Assembly (NCBI GenBank): GCA_934162685.1 | Contig: CAKPJO010000072.1 | Span: forward strand, 1-8,013 | Length of the DNA stretch: 8,013 bases | Direction: 5' to 3' | From: an uncultured Bacilli bacterium | GTDB taxonomy: Bacteria > Bacillota_I > Bacilli_A > RFN20 > CAG-826 | Part shown: positions 1-6,398 of the stretch, in pieces | Layout: each line of letters opens with the position of its first letter | Position numbering within the stretch: the first letter of the stretch is position 1 | Notes under the pieces: generated by a model | Database searches by the model: none | Told to the model about the DNA's origin: nothing | The model's input: the letters and a program-made list of their open reading frames with translations, nothing else | Position numbers and translations under genes: made by a program

Positions 1-342
1 TAAAAATGCAATAATCGGATTCTGTACTCCCCCATCTCCGCTTATGATATTTTGTATATCACTAATATCAAAACTAAGTGAATCACGGCTATCATACGCA
101 GGTAGTTCTGCCGAATACTTCCAAGCTTCGTCACCTTTATTATCTTTTCCTGGTACCGTTACTTTAACTCCTTCATTAGTATAAGTTTGACTAGTTTCCC
201 AACCCGCAGCAAATTTCCATGCGTTAAAATCATTAATTGCCACATTACCATTTTCTGCTTTGACTATTACCTTACTTCCACTAGTAAGAGCTAATCCACT
301 AGCAAGAAGCATTCATAAAACAATAAAATTAACTTTCTTCAT
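1..342 (-). CDS. Secreted protein of unknown function, 3' end beyond window; contains an in-frame TGA at codon 10
   Basis: The frame opens with ATG at 342-340, seven bases after a good ribosome binding site (AAAGGTG, 350-356). It stays open to the window edge except for a TGA at codon 10 (315-313). If that codon is read through, the N-terminus is a typical signal peptide: a short basic start (MKK), a hydrophobic core interrupted only by the TGA, then small residues with a likely cleavage near VKA-EN (about residue 29). The mature part is polar and rich in Trp, Gly, Asp and Ser (for example DFNAWKFAAGWETS and GDEAWKYSAELPAY), which looks like an extracellular beta-sandwich, perhaps carbohydrate-binding. 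I do not recognise the family. All three downstream Trp codons are TGG. G+C over positions 1-300 is about 37%, well above lacZ. It may be a gene with a nonsense mutation, a gene using TGA as Trp, or a sequencing error. An operator and a promoter lie just upstream. Confidence 0.6.
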
Positions 343-349
343 ATCTTTT

Positions 350-356
350 CACCTTT
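350..356 (-). promoter_or_regulatory. Ribosome binding site of the secreted-protein gene
   Basis: AAAGGTG on the minus strand sits seven bases before the ATG at 342-340. It supports that ATG over the next one, codon 11, immediately after the TGA, which has no Shine-Dalgarno sequence of its own. Confidence 0.6.
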
Positions 357-360
357 CTAT

Positions 361-374
361 GTAAAGCGCTTTCG
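361..374. promoter_or_regulatory. LacI/CcpA-like operator upstream of the secreted-protein gene
   Basis: Positions 363-372 form the perfect 10-base palindrome AAAGCGCTTT. The 14-base window matches 11 of 14 positions of the idealised catabolite-response element TGAAAGCGCTTTCA, and the central CG is typical of LacI/GalR-family operators. It lies just downstream of the predicted minus-strand transcription start, where a bound repressor would block initiation or early elongation. A near-identical site lies in front of the ABC ATPase gene. The regulator is not in the window, so CcpA versus another LacI-type repressor cannot be decided. Confidence 0.5.
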
Positions 375-384
375 CTTTGCTTAT

Positions 385-390
385 ATTCTA
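385..390 (-). promoter_or_regulatory. Candidate -10 box for the secreted-protein gene
   Basis: TAGAAT on the minus strand matches five of six bases of TATAAT. No clear -35 box is seen at 16-18 bases, so the promoter is weak or needs an activator. The predicted start near 378 leaves a leader of about 35 bases that contains the operator at 361-374. Confidence 0.35.
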
Positions 391-481
391 TCAAAGAAAA
401 TATTAAAAATTATTTTATGAACCTCTTGTTAGCCAAAATATTAAATGATTTTTACTTGTAAAATAAAAATTATCCTAATTT

Positions 482-498
482 GTCCGGAAAATCCGGAC
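482..498. promoter_or_regulatory. GC-rich perfect dyad, candidate regulator site in the divergent intergenic region
   Basis: GTCCGGA, a 3-base AAA spacer and TCCGGAC form a perfect inverted repeat. Each arm also contains the self-complementary hexamer TCCGGA, so the site is at once an inverted repeat and a pair of palindromes nine bases apart. It stands out in an otherwise very AT-rich gap. It lies about 20 bases upstream of the candidate lacZ -35, a usual place for an activator, and could also serve the divergent gene. No T-run follows either arm, which argues against a terminator. The binding protein is unknown. Confidence 0.45.
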
Positions 499-517
499 GT
501 TTAGCCAAATTATTTTA

Positions 518-545
518 TTTAAATTTTTTATGGTTCATGTATAAT
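518..545 (+). promoter_or_regulatory. Candidate sigma-A promoter of lacZ
   Basis: A perfect -10 box TATAAT (540-545) is preceded at 16 bases by TTTAAA (518-523), which matches four of six bases of the -35 consensus. The predicted start is near 552, giving a leader of only about 20 bases that begins next to the ribosome binding site. Confidence 0.6.
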
Positions 546-572
546 GATGATTGTAAAGAGGAGCAATAAAAT

Positions 573-3407
573 ATGAAGTTAAATTATCATACACAATTAA
601 TCAATCAAGTAAATGCCTTAAATACAAGAAACTATTATCATATCCAAAATGAAGATCGCGTTGATTTAAAAAAATTCAAATTTGCTTATTTTAAAGATAA
701 TAATGATGAAGTTTTAAAAATTTTACCAAAAGATGATATTAATGTACCTAGTAACTGGCAAATGTTAGGATATGACAATCATCAATATACCAATAATCGT
801 TATCCATTTCCTTTAGACCCACCATTTATTGATAAAAAAAATCCTTGTGGAGTATATGTAATTAATTATAAAAATGATCGACCAAATAAATCGCATTTCT
901 TAAATATCGATGGCGCTGATTCATGCGTTTATGTTTACGTTAATGGCAATTTTGTTGGTTATTCCACTGTTTCACATTGTAACGCCGAATTTGATATAAC
1001 CAATTTTTTAAATAATGAAGATAACGAAATTCGTCTTATTGTTTTTAAATGGTGTGCGATGAGTTACTTAGAAGATCAAGATAAATTAAGAATGTCTGGT
1101 TTATTCCGTGATGTTTATATAACTAGAAGAAACAAAGACCATATTCATAGTTATCATCTTATTTCTGATTATGATTATAAAAATAATATGGCTACATTAA
1201 CTTTTACTTCTGATAAAGAAGCACAAGTTTTATTTAATAATGAAATAAAAGTAGGAAAAAATATTCAATTTACTATTCAAAACGTTAAACATTGGAGTGC
1301 AGAAATTCCTAATTTATATGATGTAATTATTAGCTATAACAACGAAATAATAGAAGATTATGTAGGATTTAGAAAAATCGAAAAAAACGGTAATATCTTA
1401 TTATTAAATGGTCAACCAATAAAACTTAAAGGCGTTAATCGTCATTCTTCCACTATTAATGGATATGTAGAAACTATTGATGACTTAGTTAATGATGTTT
1501 TATTACTTAAAAAATATAACATTAACGCCATAAGAACATCACATTATCCCGCTCATAAAGAGTTACCATTTATTTGCGATAAATATGGTATTTATTTAAT
1601 GAGTGAATCCGATGTTGAATGTCATGGTGTAGTTTTCCAAAATGGTAATTATGATGAAAAATATTATAATTTATATGCCGAATCTCCAATGTTTCATGAC
1701 GCTATTATTCACCGTCAAGAACGTAATGTAATGCGTGATATCAATCGTCCTTCTATCATTATTTGGTCACTTGGAAATGAATCAGGTTGGGGTAAAAACT
1801 TCATTGATGCCGCAAAAAAAGTAAAAGAATTAGATAATACCCGCCTAATTCACTATGAACGTAGTTGGTTAGGTGGAAGTAACGGCGAACGTGATGAATT
1901 TAACTTTGCTAAAGATACTAATAAATACTTAGATATGTATTCAAGAATGTATCCTAGTTTTGAAGATTTAAATAAAATGCGTAATTGTGCGTTAGATATG
2001 CCACTTATATTATGTGAATATTCGCACGCCATGGGAAATTCATGCGGGGATTTAGAGGACTATGAAAAAATTATTGATGCAGAGCCTTCTTTTGCTGGTG
2101 GATTTATTTGGGAAATGTTTAACCATTATGTTATAAAAGGAAATAAAATCCTTTATGGTGGTGATTTTAACGACCAACCTAATGATGGCAATTTCTGTAT
2201 GGATGGCTTATTTACGCTCGACCGCAAACCTCTTCCAGTAATGGAATCCGTAAAGCATATATTTTCACCATTAATAATTAAAAAAATCGATAATAATCGT
2301 TATCAATTATTTAATAGATATTCATTTTTAACTATTAATAATGTTGAAGTTAAAGCCATAAAGTTAATTAATTGTTTTGCTGATCCTAAGAATATTGAAG
2401 AGTTTAAGATTGAGTCTATTCCAGCACAAGAATATGTTGAAATTAACATTAAAAATGCATTAATAAACGAAACTGGTTGCACTAGTATTTTATTTATTGT
2501 TAATGCTTCTACTATTAACGGAAACATTGAATATAAAGAAAGTTATATTTTAGAAAATAAACCATTAAATTATGAAATTAAAGTTAACGCAATTAAAGAA
2601 AGAGATGGAAAATATGAAATTAATAATTTTATTATTAACGAAAATGGATTAATTGAGTCTTCTTTAATTGATAAGGATTTAATACTTGAACCCGCTAATA
2701 TCATTGTGGGACGTGCTTATTTAGATAATGATAAAAATATGTATTGGTCCTATTGGAAAAATTGTATTCTTGAAACCGCTAGATTTATTACTAGAGAAAC
2801 AAAAAAAGACGCTACTTCTATTACTTTTGATGGTTCTCTTATTACTGATACAACTTATATTGCTAAAGTTTCTATTACTTATATTTCTACTGAAGATGGA
2901 TTATTAGTAAAAATAAAAGCAAAAAGAAATAAAGAGATACCTTTCTTACCTCGATTTGGATATAGTTTAGTTTTAAACAAAAATTATAAAAAAGTCACTT
3001 ATCTTGGTGAAGGTCCTAATGAATCTTATATTGGCCGTCATCAAGGTAATATCTTCTACACACATGACTTTGATGTATTTAGTAAAAATAATTGTTTTAA
3101 TTATCCTTATCCTCAGGAATCTGGATCACATAATAATACAAAATTTGCTTCTTTATTTTCTGATAATTATACATTTACAATGCTTGCTAATGAACTAGTT
3201 TCTTTCCAAGCTATACCATTTAAATTAAATGAATTTAAAAATCATGCCCACTTAATGAAATATAAAAGCGGACATGTAGTATTTAATATTGATTATAAAA
3301 TGTCAGGCTTAGGCTCTAATAGCTGTGGCCCAGAATTACAAAAAGAATATCAACTTAATGAAGAAGAATTTAGTTATGAGTTTATTTTAAATGTTAAAAG
3401 GCCATAA
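573..3407 (+). CDS. lacZ: Beta-galactosidase, glycoside hydrolase family 2 (LacZ type)
   Basis: This enzyme splits terminal beta-D-galactosyl residues, for example lactose into glucose and galactose, by the retaining mechanism. At 944 residues it is somewhat shorter than E. coli LacZ (about 1,020) but complete. The layout is: N-terminal sugar-binding jelly roll (about 40-185, with NPCG from N90 and EDQDKLRMSGLFRD from E167), an Ig-like domain ending near VGFRKIEKNG (264), a TIM barrel (about 275-565), a further beta domain, and the small C-terminal Bgal_small domain (about 690-940, with GEGPNESYIGR). Catalytic residues are visible: Glu403 (acid/base, SLGNESGWG) and Glu482 (nucleophile, CEYSHAMGN), plus the motif histidines H291, H324 and H351 and the probable Mg ligand E349 (ECHG). 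The residue matching E. coli Trp999 is Cys918. There is no signal peptide, so it is cytoplasmic. The start is fixed by AAAGAGGAG at 555-563, nine bases before the ATG. The 3' end overlaps the convergent gene by 14 bases. Confidence 0.95.
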   Translation: MKLNYHTQLINQVNALNTRNYYHIQNEDRVDLKKFKFAYFKDNNDEVLKILPKDDINVPSNWQMLGYDNHQYTNNRYPFPLDPPFIDKKNPCGVYVINYKNDRPNKSHFLNIDGADSCVYVYVNGNFVGYSTVSHCNAEFDITNFLNNEDNEIRLIVFKWCAMSYLEDQDKLRMSGLFRDVYITRRNKDHIHSYHLISDYDYKNNMATLTFTSDKEAQVLFNNEIKVGKNIQFTIQNVKHWSAEIPNLYDVIISYNNEIIEDYVGFRKIEKNGNILLLNGQPIKLKGVNRHSSTINGYVETIDDLVNDVLLLKKYNINAIRTSHYPAHKELPFICDKYGIYLMSESDVECHGVVFQNGNYDEKYYNLYAESPMFHDAIIHRQERNVMRDINRPSIIIWSLGNESGWGKNFIDAAKKVKELDNTRLIHYERSWLGGSNGERDEFNFAKDTNKYLDMYSRMYPSFEDLNKMRNCALDMPLILCEYSHAMGNSCGDLEDYEKIIDAEPSFAGGFIWEMFNHYVIKGNKILYGGDFNDQPNDGNFCMDGLFTLDRKPLPVMESVKHIFSPLIIKKIDNNRYQLFNRYSFLTINNVEVKAIKLINCFADPKNIEEFKIESIPAQEYVEINIKNALINETGCTSILFIVNASTINGNIEYKESYILENKPLNYEIKVNAIKERDGKYEINNFIINENGLIESSLIDKDLILEPANIIVGRAYLDNDKNMYWSYWKNCILETARFITRETKKDATSITFDGSLITDTTYIAKVSITYISTEDGLLVKIKAKRNKEIPFLPRFGYSLVLNKNYKKVTYLGEGPNESYIGRHQGNIFYTHDFDVFSKNNCFNYPYPQESGSHNNTKFASLFSDNYTFTMLANELVSFQAIPFKLNEFKNHAHLMKYKSGHVVFNIDYKMSGLGSNSCGPELQKEYQLNEEEFSYEFILNVKRP

Positions 3408-4074
3408 TTACTACTCTATTTTCATTTGAGTAGCCATAAATAAAATAAACTTGTCTAGTACTATTAGATTTAATTTCTTCAATCGAATCATCCGTATCTA
3501 ATATCATCGATATAGAAATTTTTGATAATTCTAAATTTAAATTAAATACCGGTAAAGATAATGTAGTTACATAGTCATTAGGAAATGTAAATATGGCATG
3601 TGTCTCATTATCTTTTGTTTTATTTGAGAATGTTTTTGTTTTAACGCTTAATTTGGCACTATCAATATCTAAATTTAAACTATAGAATCTTGCAAAAAAT
3701 TCATCTGAAGTAATAATTTCAGTTGTTTCTGGTATATCTTTTTTAATATTAAACTTTGCTTCAGAATTATTACCATCATATTCGCTGACCATAAAGAAAT
3801 CATCGTCATCATCCCATACGCTAACTTTATAATCAAATTTATTATCGCCTAATGAATAGCGATGACCAATCAAAGAATATGATTTGTCATTTATTCTAAC
3901 ATCAAAAAAATGATCCGATATTGAAGCACCGTACGTTTCTTTTAAGATGCTTCTTTGAAAATCTTTGTCTAAATATGGTTTAAATACCCGGTAATGTGTA
4001 AAAGCATAACCGCCAAAAATATAAACTAGTATTCCAACAAAGCATAATATTAATATTGCATAAACTTTTTTCAT
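3394..4074 (-). CDS. Membrane-anchored protein of unknown function, paralog A
   Basis: This 226-residue protein has a single N-terminal membrane segment (about residues 4-25, after MKK) followed by HYRVFKPY and a mostly polar domain expected outside the membrane. I do not recognise the family. It is a clear paralog of the protein at 5659-6324: 34 of the first 40 residues are identical, and the C-terminal part shares TFSN-TKDN, DYVTTLSLP and LELS, while residues about 45-115 hardly align. The ATG at 4074-4072 is preferred over the in-frame ATG at 4092 because a GGAGAG ribosome binding site (4081-4086) falls six bases before it, inside the longer reading. The gene is divergent from the ABC ATPase gene and converges with lacZ, overlapping its last 14 bases. 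Cys12 does not sit in a proper lipobox, so it is an anchored protein rather than a lipoprotein. Confidence 0.85.
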   Translation of the reverse strand: MKKVYAILILCFVGILVYIFGGYAFTHYRVFKPYLDKDFQRSILKETYGASISDHFFDVRINDKSYSLIGHRYSLGDNKFDYKVSVWDDDDDFFMVSEYDGNNSEAKFNIKKDIPETTEIITSDEFFARFYSLNLDIDSAKLSVKTKTFSNKTKDNETHAIFTFPNDYVTTLSLPVFNLNLELSKISISMILDTDDSIEEIKSNSTRQVYFIYGYSNENRVVIMAF

Positions 4075-4101
4075 ATTATTCTCTCCGTTCATTACATAGT
4101 T

Positions 4102-4130
4102 AGTCTAGCATAACTGTATTATCAATGCAA
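4102..4130 (-). promoter_or_regulatory. Candidate promoter of the paralog A gene
   Basis: On the minus strand TTGCAT (4125-4130), a 17-base spacer and TAGACT (4102-4107) preceded by TGC give an extended -10 type promoter. The -35 match is poor (three of six), so the TGC extension would carry much of the strength. The leader is about 20 bases. Confidence 0.45.
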
Positions 4131-4175
4131 TAGTCCTCCTAATCCATTTTAGCCATTTTTTATAATATAAATTTC

Positions 4176-4203
4176 TTTAGAGGAAATAATTGTATGCTAT
4201 AAT
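4176..4203 (+). promoter_or_regulatory. Extended -10 promoter of the ABC ATPase gene
   Basis: TGCTATAAT (4195-4203) is a perfect extended -10 element. TTTAGA (4176-4181), 16 bases upstream, matches four of six -35 bases. Another TATAAT at 4161-4166 has no recognisable -35 and is the weaker choice. The predicted start near 4210 falls inside the longest open frame, which begins at a TTG at 4190, and so supports the ATG at 4241 as the real start. Confidence 0.6.
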
Positions 4204-4214
4204 AAAAGCACGAA

Positions 4215-4228
4215 ATAAAGCGTTTTCA
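4215..4228. promoter_or_regulatory. LacI/CcpA-like operator (cre-like) in the leader of the ABC ATPase gene
   Basis: ATAAAGCGTTTTCA differs from the catabolite-response-like sequence TGAAAGCGTTTTCA only in its first two bases. It lies between the predicted transcription start and the ribosome binding site, a repressing (roadblock) position. Positions 4217-4227 match 363-373, in front of the secreted-protein gene, in 10 of 11 bases. Confidence 0.55.
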
Positions 4229-4233
4229 AGGAG
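4228..4233 (+). promoter_or_regulatory. Ribosome binding site that fixes the start of the ABC ATPase
   Basis: AAGGAG lies seven bases before the ATG at 4241. It touches the end of the cre-like operator, so the operator and ribosome binding site share one base. Confidence 0.75.
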
Positions 4234-4240
4234 TATACTT

Positions 4241-5569
4241 ATGGCTACATTAAAATTTAAAAACATTAATAAAATATATGATAATAACGTTCAAGCTGTC
4301 TTTGATTTTAATTTAGAAGTTCAAGACAAAGAATTCATTGTATTCGTTGGACCTTCTGGATGCGGTAAATCCACTACGCTTCGTATGGTCGCTGGTTTAG
4401 AAGATATCACTAGCGGCGAGCTTTATATTGATGATAAATTAGTTAATGATGTTGCGCCAAAAAATCGTGATATTGCGATGGTATTCCAAAGTTATGCGCT
4501 TTATCCTCATATGACTGTTTATGATAATATGGCATTTGGTTTAAAGCTTAAAAAGATGCCTAAGGCGGAAATTGATAAAAAAATTAAAGAAGTATCGGAA
4601 ATATTAGGATTAACAGATTATTTAAATCGTAAACCTAAGGCTTTATCAGGTGGACAAAGACAACGTGTGGCTTTAGGTAGAGCCATCGTTAGAAATCCAA
4701 AAGTATTCTTAATGGATGAACCATTAAGTAACTTAGATGCTAAGCTCCGTGTCCAAATGCGTAGTGAAATTGCTCGTATTCATGAACAAGTTGGCGCTAC
4801 AACGATTTATGTTACTCACGATCAAACTGAAGCTATGACAATGGCAAGTCGCATTGTCGTTATGAAAGATGGCTATATCCAACAAATTGGTACTCCAAAA
4901 GATGTTTATAACTATCCTAATAATATCTTTGTTGCCGGATTTATTGGTGCTCCTGCGATGAACTTTATTAATGGCACTTTTGAAAAAGGATATTTTATTA
5001 CCGAAGGTAAAGAAGATAACACAAATATTAAAATCAAATTAACTAAAACACAAACCGCTTTATTAAATAAATATGTTAAAGAAAAAATTATAAGTGTAAA
5101 TAAAGAATATGAAGATGCTTTAGTAGATTTATCTAATCATCATGACTATTTAATTAATTCATTAAATGATAAACTAGCTAAAACCTCTAACGCACGTAAA
5201 AATGAAATAATTAAAATTCAAATCGAAGAAGAAAATAAAAAATATGAAAATGACAAGATAAGATTTACAAAAATCCATGAAGATTGTTTAAATAATGTTA
5301 ATAACATTGTTCTTGGTATTAGACCTGAAGATATTTATTTAGATAAAAAATCTCAAGTTGAAACATTATCTGAACCATTAGATATTGATTGCGATTTATC
5401 AGAATTATTGGGTCATGAATTAATTGTTTATGGTTATTTAGGTAAACAAAAAATTATTATTAATACTAGTGCAATAAATGAAATCAAACAACATTCTTCT
5501 AATTTATTTGCATTCGATACAACCAAAATGCACTTCTTTGATAAAGATAGCACAAATCGTATTAAATAA
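4241..5569 (+). CDS. msmK: Carbohydrate ABC importer ATP-binding protein, MsmK/MsmX/UgpC family, with an insertion in the accessory domain
   Basis: This 442-residue ATPase drives uptake of oligosaccharides or related solutes through CUT1-type importers at the inner face of the membrane. Visible motifs are Walker A GPSGCGKST (37-45), Q-loop Gln83 (VFQSYALYPH), signature LSGGQRQR (135-142), Walker B VFLMDE with catalytic Glu160, D-loop SNLDAKLR (163-170) and switch His193. The C-terminal regulatory domain has GIRPEDIYL (359-367) and ends in HFFDKDS, as usual for the family. Relatives are about 360-380 residues long; the excess is a Lys/Glu/Asn-rich, helix-prone stretch at about 275-350, between NFINGTF and GIRPED. 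A TTG at 4190 in the same frame would add 17 residues, but it lies upstream of the promoter -10 and the ribosome binding site. No permease or binding-protein gene is adjacent, consistent with a shared ATPase, as known for MsmK and MsmX. The substrate cannot be read from the ATPase. Confidence 0.93.
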   Translation: MATLKFKNINKIYDNNVQAVFDFNLEVQDKEFIVFVGPSGCGKSTTLRMVAGLEDITSGELYIDDKLVNDVAPKNRDIAMVFQSYALYPHMTVYDNMAFGLKLKKMPKAEIDKKIKEVSEILGLTDYLNRKPKALSGGQRQRVALGRAIVRNPKVFLMDEPLSNLDAKLRVQMRSEIARIHEQVGATTIYVTHDQTEAMTMASRIVVMKDGYIQQIGTPKDVYNYPNNIFVAGFIGAPAMNFINGTFEKGYFITEGKEDNTNIKIKLTKTQTALLNKYVKEKIISVNKEYEDALVDLSNHHDYLINSLNDKLAKTSNARKNEIIKIQIEEENKKYENDKIRFTKIHEDCLNNVNNIVLGIRPEDIYLDKKSQVETLSEPLDIDCDLSELLGHELIVYGYLGKQKIIINTSAINEIKQHSSNLFAFDTTKMHFFDKDSTNRIK

Positions 5570-5573
5570 TACT

Positions 5574-5617
5574 AAAAGGATTATGAACTACTAATTAAAT
5601 TTCTTCATAATCCTTTT
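5574..5617. terminator. Bidirectional hairpin terminator between the ABC ATPase and paralog B genes
   Basis: A perfect 14-base stem, AAAAGGATTATGAA (5574-5587) with TTCATAATCCTTTT (5604-5617), encloses a 16-base loop. The right arm ends in a T-run (5614-5618), and the left-arm A-run gives a T-run on the other strand. It begins four bases after the ATPase stop and lies 41 bases past the stop of the convergent gene, so it can end both transcripts. Confidence 0.85.
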
Positions 5618-5658
5618 TAATTGTTTATATAGTATTTATACTTTAATAGACACACTAA

Positions 5659-6324
5659 TTAATACCAAATTGATACTTTTTTTCCATTTGACATTGCGTT
5701 TACACTAAATGGTTGATCTTTACTATTCTTTTTTATTTCGTCCACTGATTTGTTAGTATCTATATGCATTAATATAAAAATATCAGACAATTCAAGTGAT
5801 ATATTAAGCGTTGGTAAAGATAATGTAGTTACATAGTCACTTGGTAATTTAAACGTTGCTTCAGTCGCATTATCCTTTGTTGTATTTGAAAAAGTCCTTG
5901 CTTTAACACTAAATTTTGCATTATCCATATTTAATTCTAAATTAAAGAAACTCGCTAAAAATTCATCTTTAGTAAGAATAACTGTTTCATCTTTTTTCTT
6001 AGTATCAAAAATAGCTACATGTGTATCAAAATTATATTGACTAAATATTAAAGAATCAGGACCTTTCTTATCAACATAAATAGTAATATCTGTCTTTGTT
6101 AAATCTATGCAGCCGATTCTATACATATCATCATCTATATAAATTTTAATTTCATTATCAATAATTGAATTTCTATAATCATAAGAACTTCTTAAAACAT
6201 CAGTTTGAAAGTCTTTATCAAAATATGGTTTAAATACACGGTAATGCGTAAAAGTATAACCACCAAATATATAAACTAGTACTCCTACAACGCATAATAT
6301 TAAGATTGTATAAATTTTTTTCAT
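5659..6324 (-). CDS. Membrane-anchored protein of unknown function, paralog B
   Basis: This 221-residue protein starts MKKIYTILIL, has one N-terminal membrane segment (about 4-25), then HYRVFKPYFDKDFQ and a polar domain expected outside the membrane. It is the paralog of the protein at 3394-4074, with the same ends and a diverged middle. The copies also share DNA, including 27 identical bases at 5813-5839 and 3551-3577, so the duplication is not very old or has been homogenised. The ATG at 6324-6322 is chosen because GGAGAGG (6332-6338) sits seven bases before it; an in-frame TTG at 6351 has no such support. It converges with the ABC ATPase gene. No family is recognised, so the function is unknown. 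Confidence 0.85.
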   Translation of the reverse strand: MKKIYTILILCVVGVLVYIFGGYTFTHYRVFKPYFDKDFQTDVLRSSYDYRNSIIDNEIKIYIDDDMYRIGCIDLTKTDITIYVDKKGPDSLIFSQYNFDTHVAIFDTKKKDETVILTKDEFLASFFNLELNMDNAKFSVKARTFSNTTKDNATEATFKLPSDYVTTLSLPTLNISLELSDIFILMHIDTNKSVDEIKKNSKDQPFSVNAMSNGKKVSIWY

Positions 6325-6368
6325 ATGTTTTCCTCTCCGAGTTATTGCCAACTAACCACTATCAAAAT

Positions 6369-6398
6369 ATCATATGAAAGAAATAAATACAATATCAA
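6369..6398 (-). promoter_or_regulatory. Candidate sigma-A promoter of the paralog B gene
   Basis: On the minus strand TTGATA (6393-6398) and TATGAT (6369-6374), each matching five of six consensus bases, are separated by 18 bases. The leader would be about 37 bases. The rest of the gap up to 6595 is very AT-rich, and I see no other gene or site in it. Confidence 0.55.

Noticed and set aside
313..315. General use of genetic code 4 (TGA as Trp) by this organism
   Set aside because: About 18 TGG and only one in-frame TGA in the clear genes is not what an AT-rich code-4 genome shows, so this is kept only as an open explanation for one codon.
482..498. GTCCGGA dyad as an intrinsic terminator
   Set aside because: A three-base loop without a T-run on either side, located upstream of both divergent genes rather than after any gene, fits an operator better.
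2303..2527. Antisense open frame inside lacZ, and similar short frames at 3004-3198, 7048-7233 and 7531-7734
   Set aside because: They overlap well-supported genes in other frames, have no convincing ribosome binding site, and their translations have no recognisable features.
3411..3433. CTACTC...GAGTAG inverted repeat as a lacZ terminator
   Set aside because: The stem has only six pairs with an 11-base loop and is not followed by a T-run; it lies within the coding sequence of the convergent gene.
4036..4041. Cys12 of paralog A as a lipoprotein attachment cysteine
   Set aside because: The residue before the Cys is Leu in the context ILILC, not the small residue a lipobox needs; the segment looks like a plain membrane anchor.
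4075..4092. Upstream ATG for paralog A, and similarly the TTG at 6351 for paralog B
   Set aside because: In both genes the Shine-Dalgarno sequence lies inside the longer frame and points to the MKK start. The paralogs are alike from MKK onward and unrelated before it.
4190..4240. TTG start giving a 17-residue N-terminal extension of the ABC ATPase
   Set aside because: The extension spans the extended -10 box, the operator and the ribosome binding site, and the protein from the ATG at 4241 already begins as the family does (MATLKFKNINKIYD).
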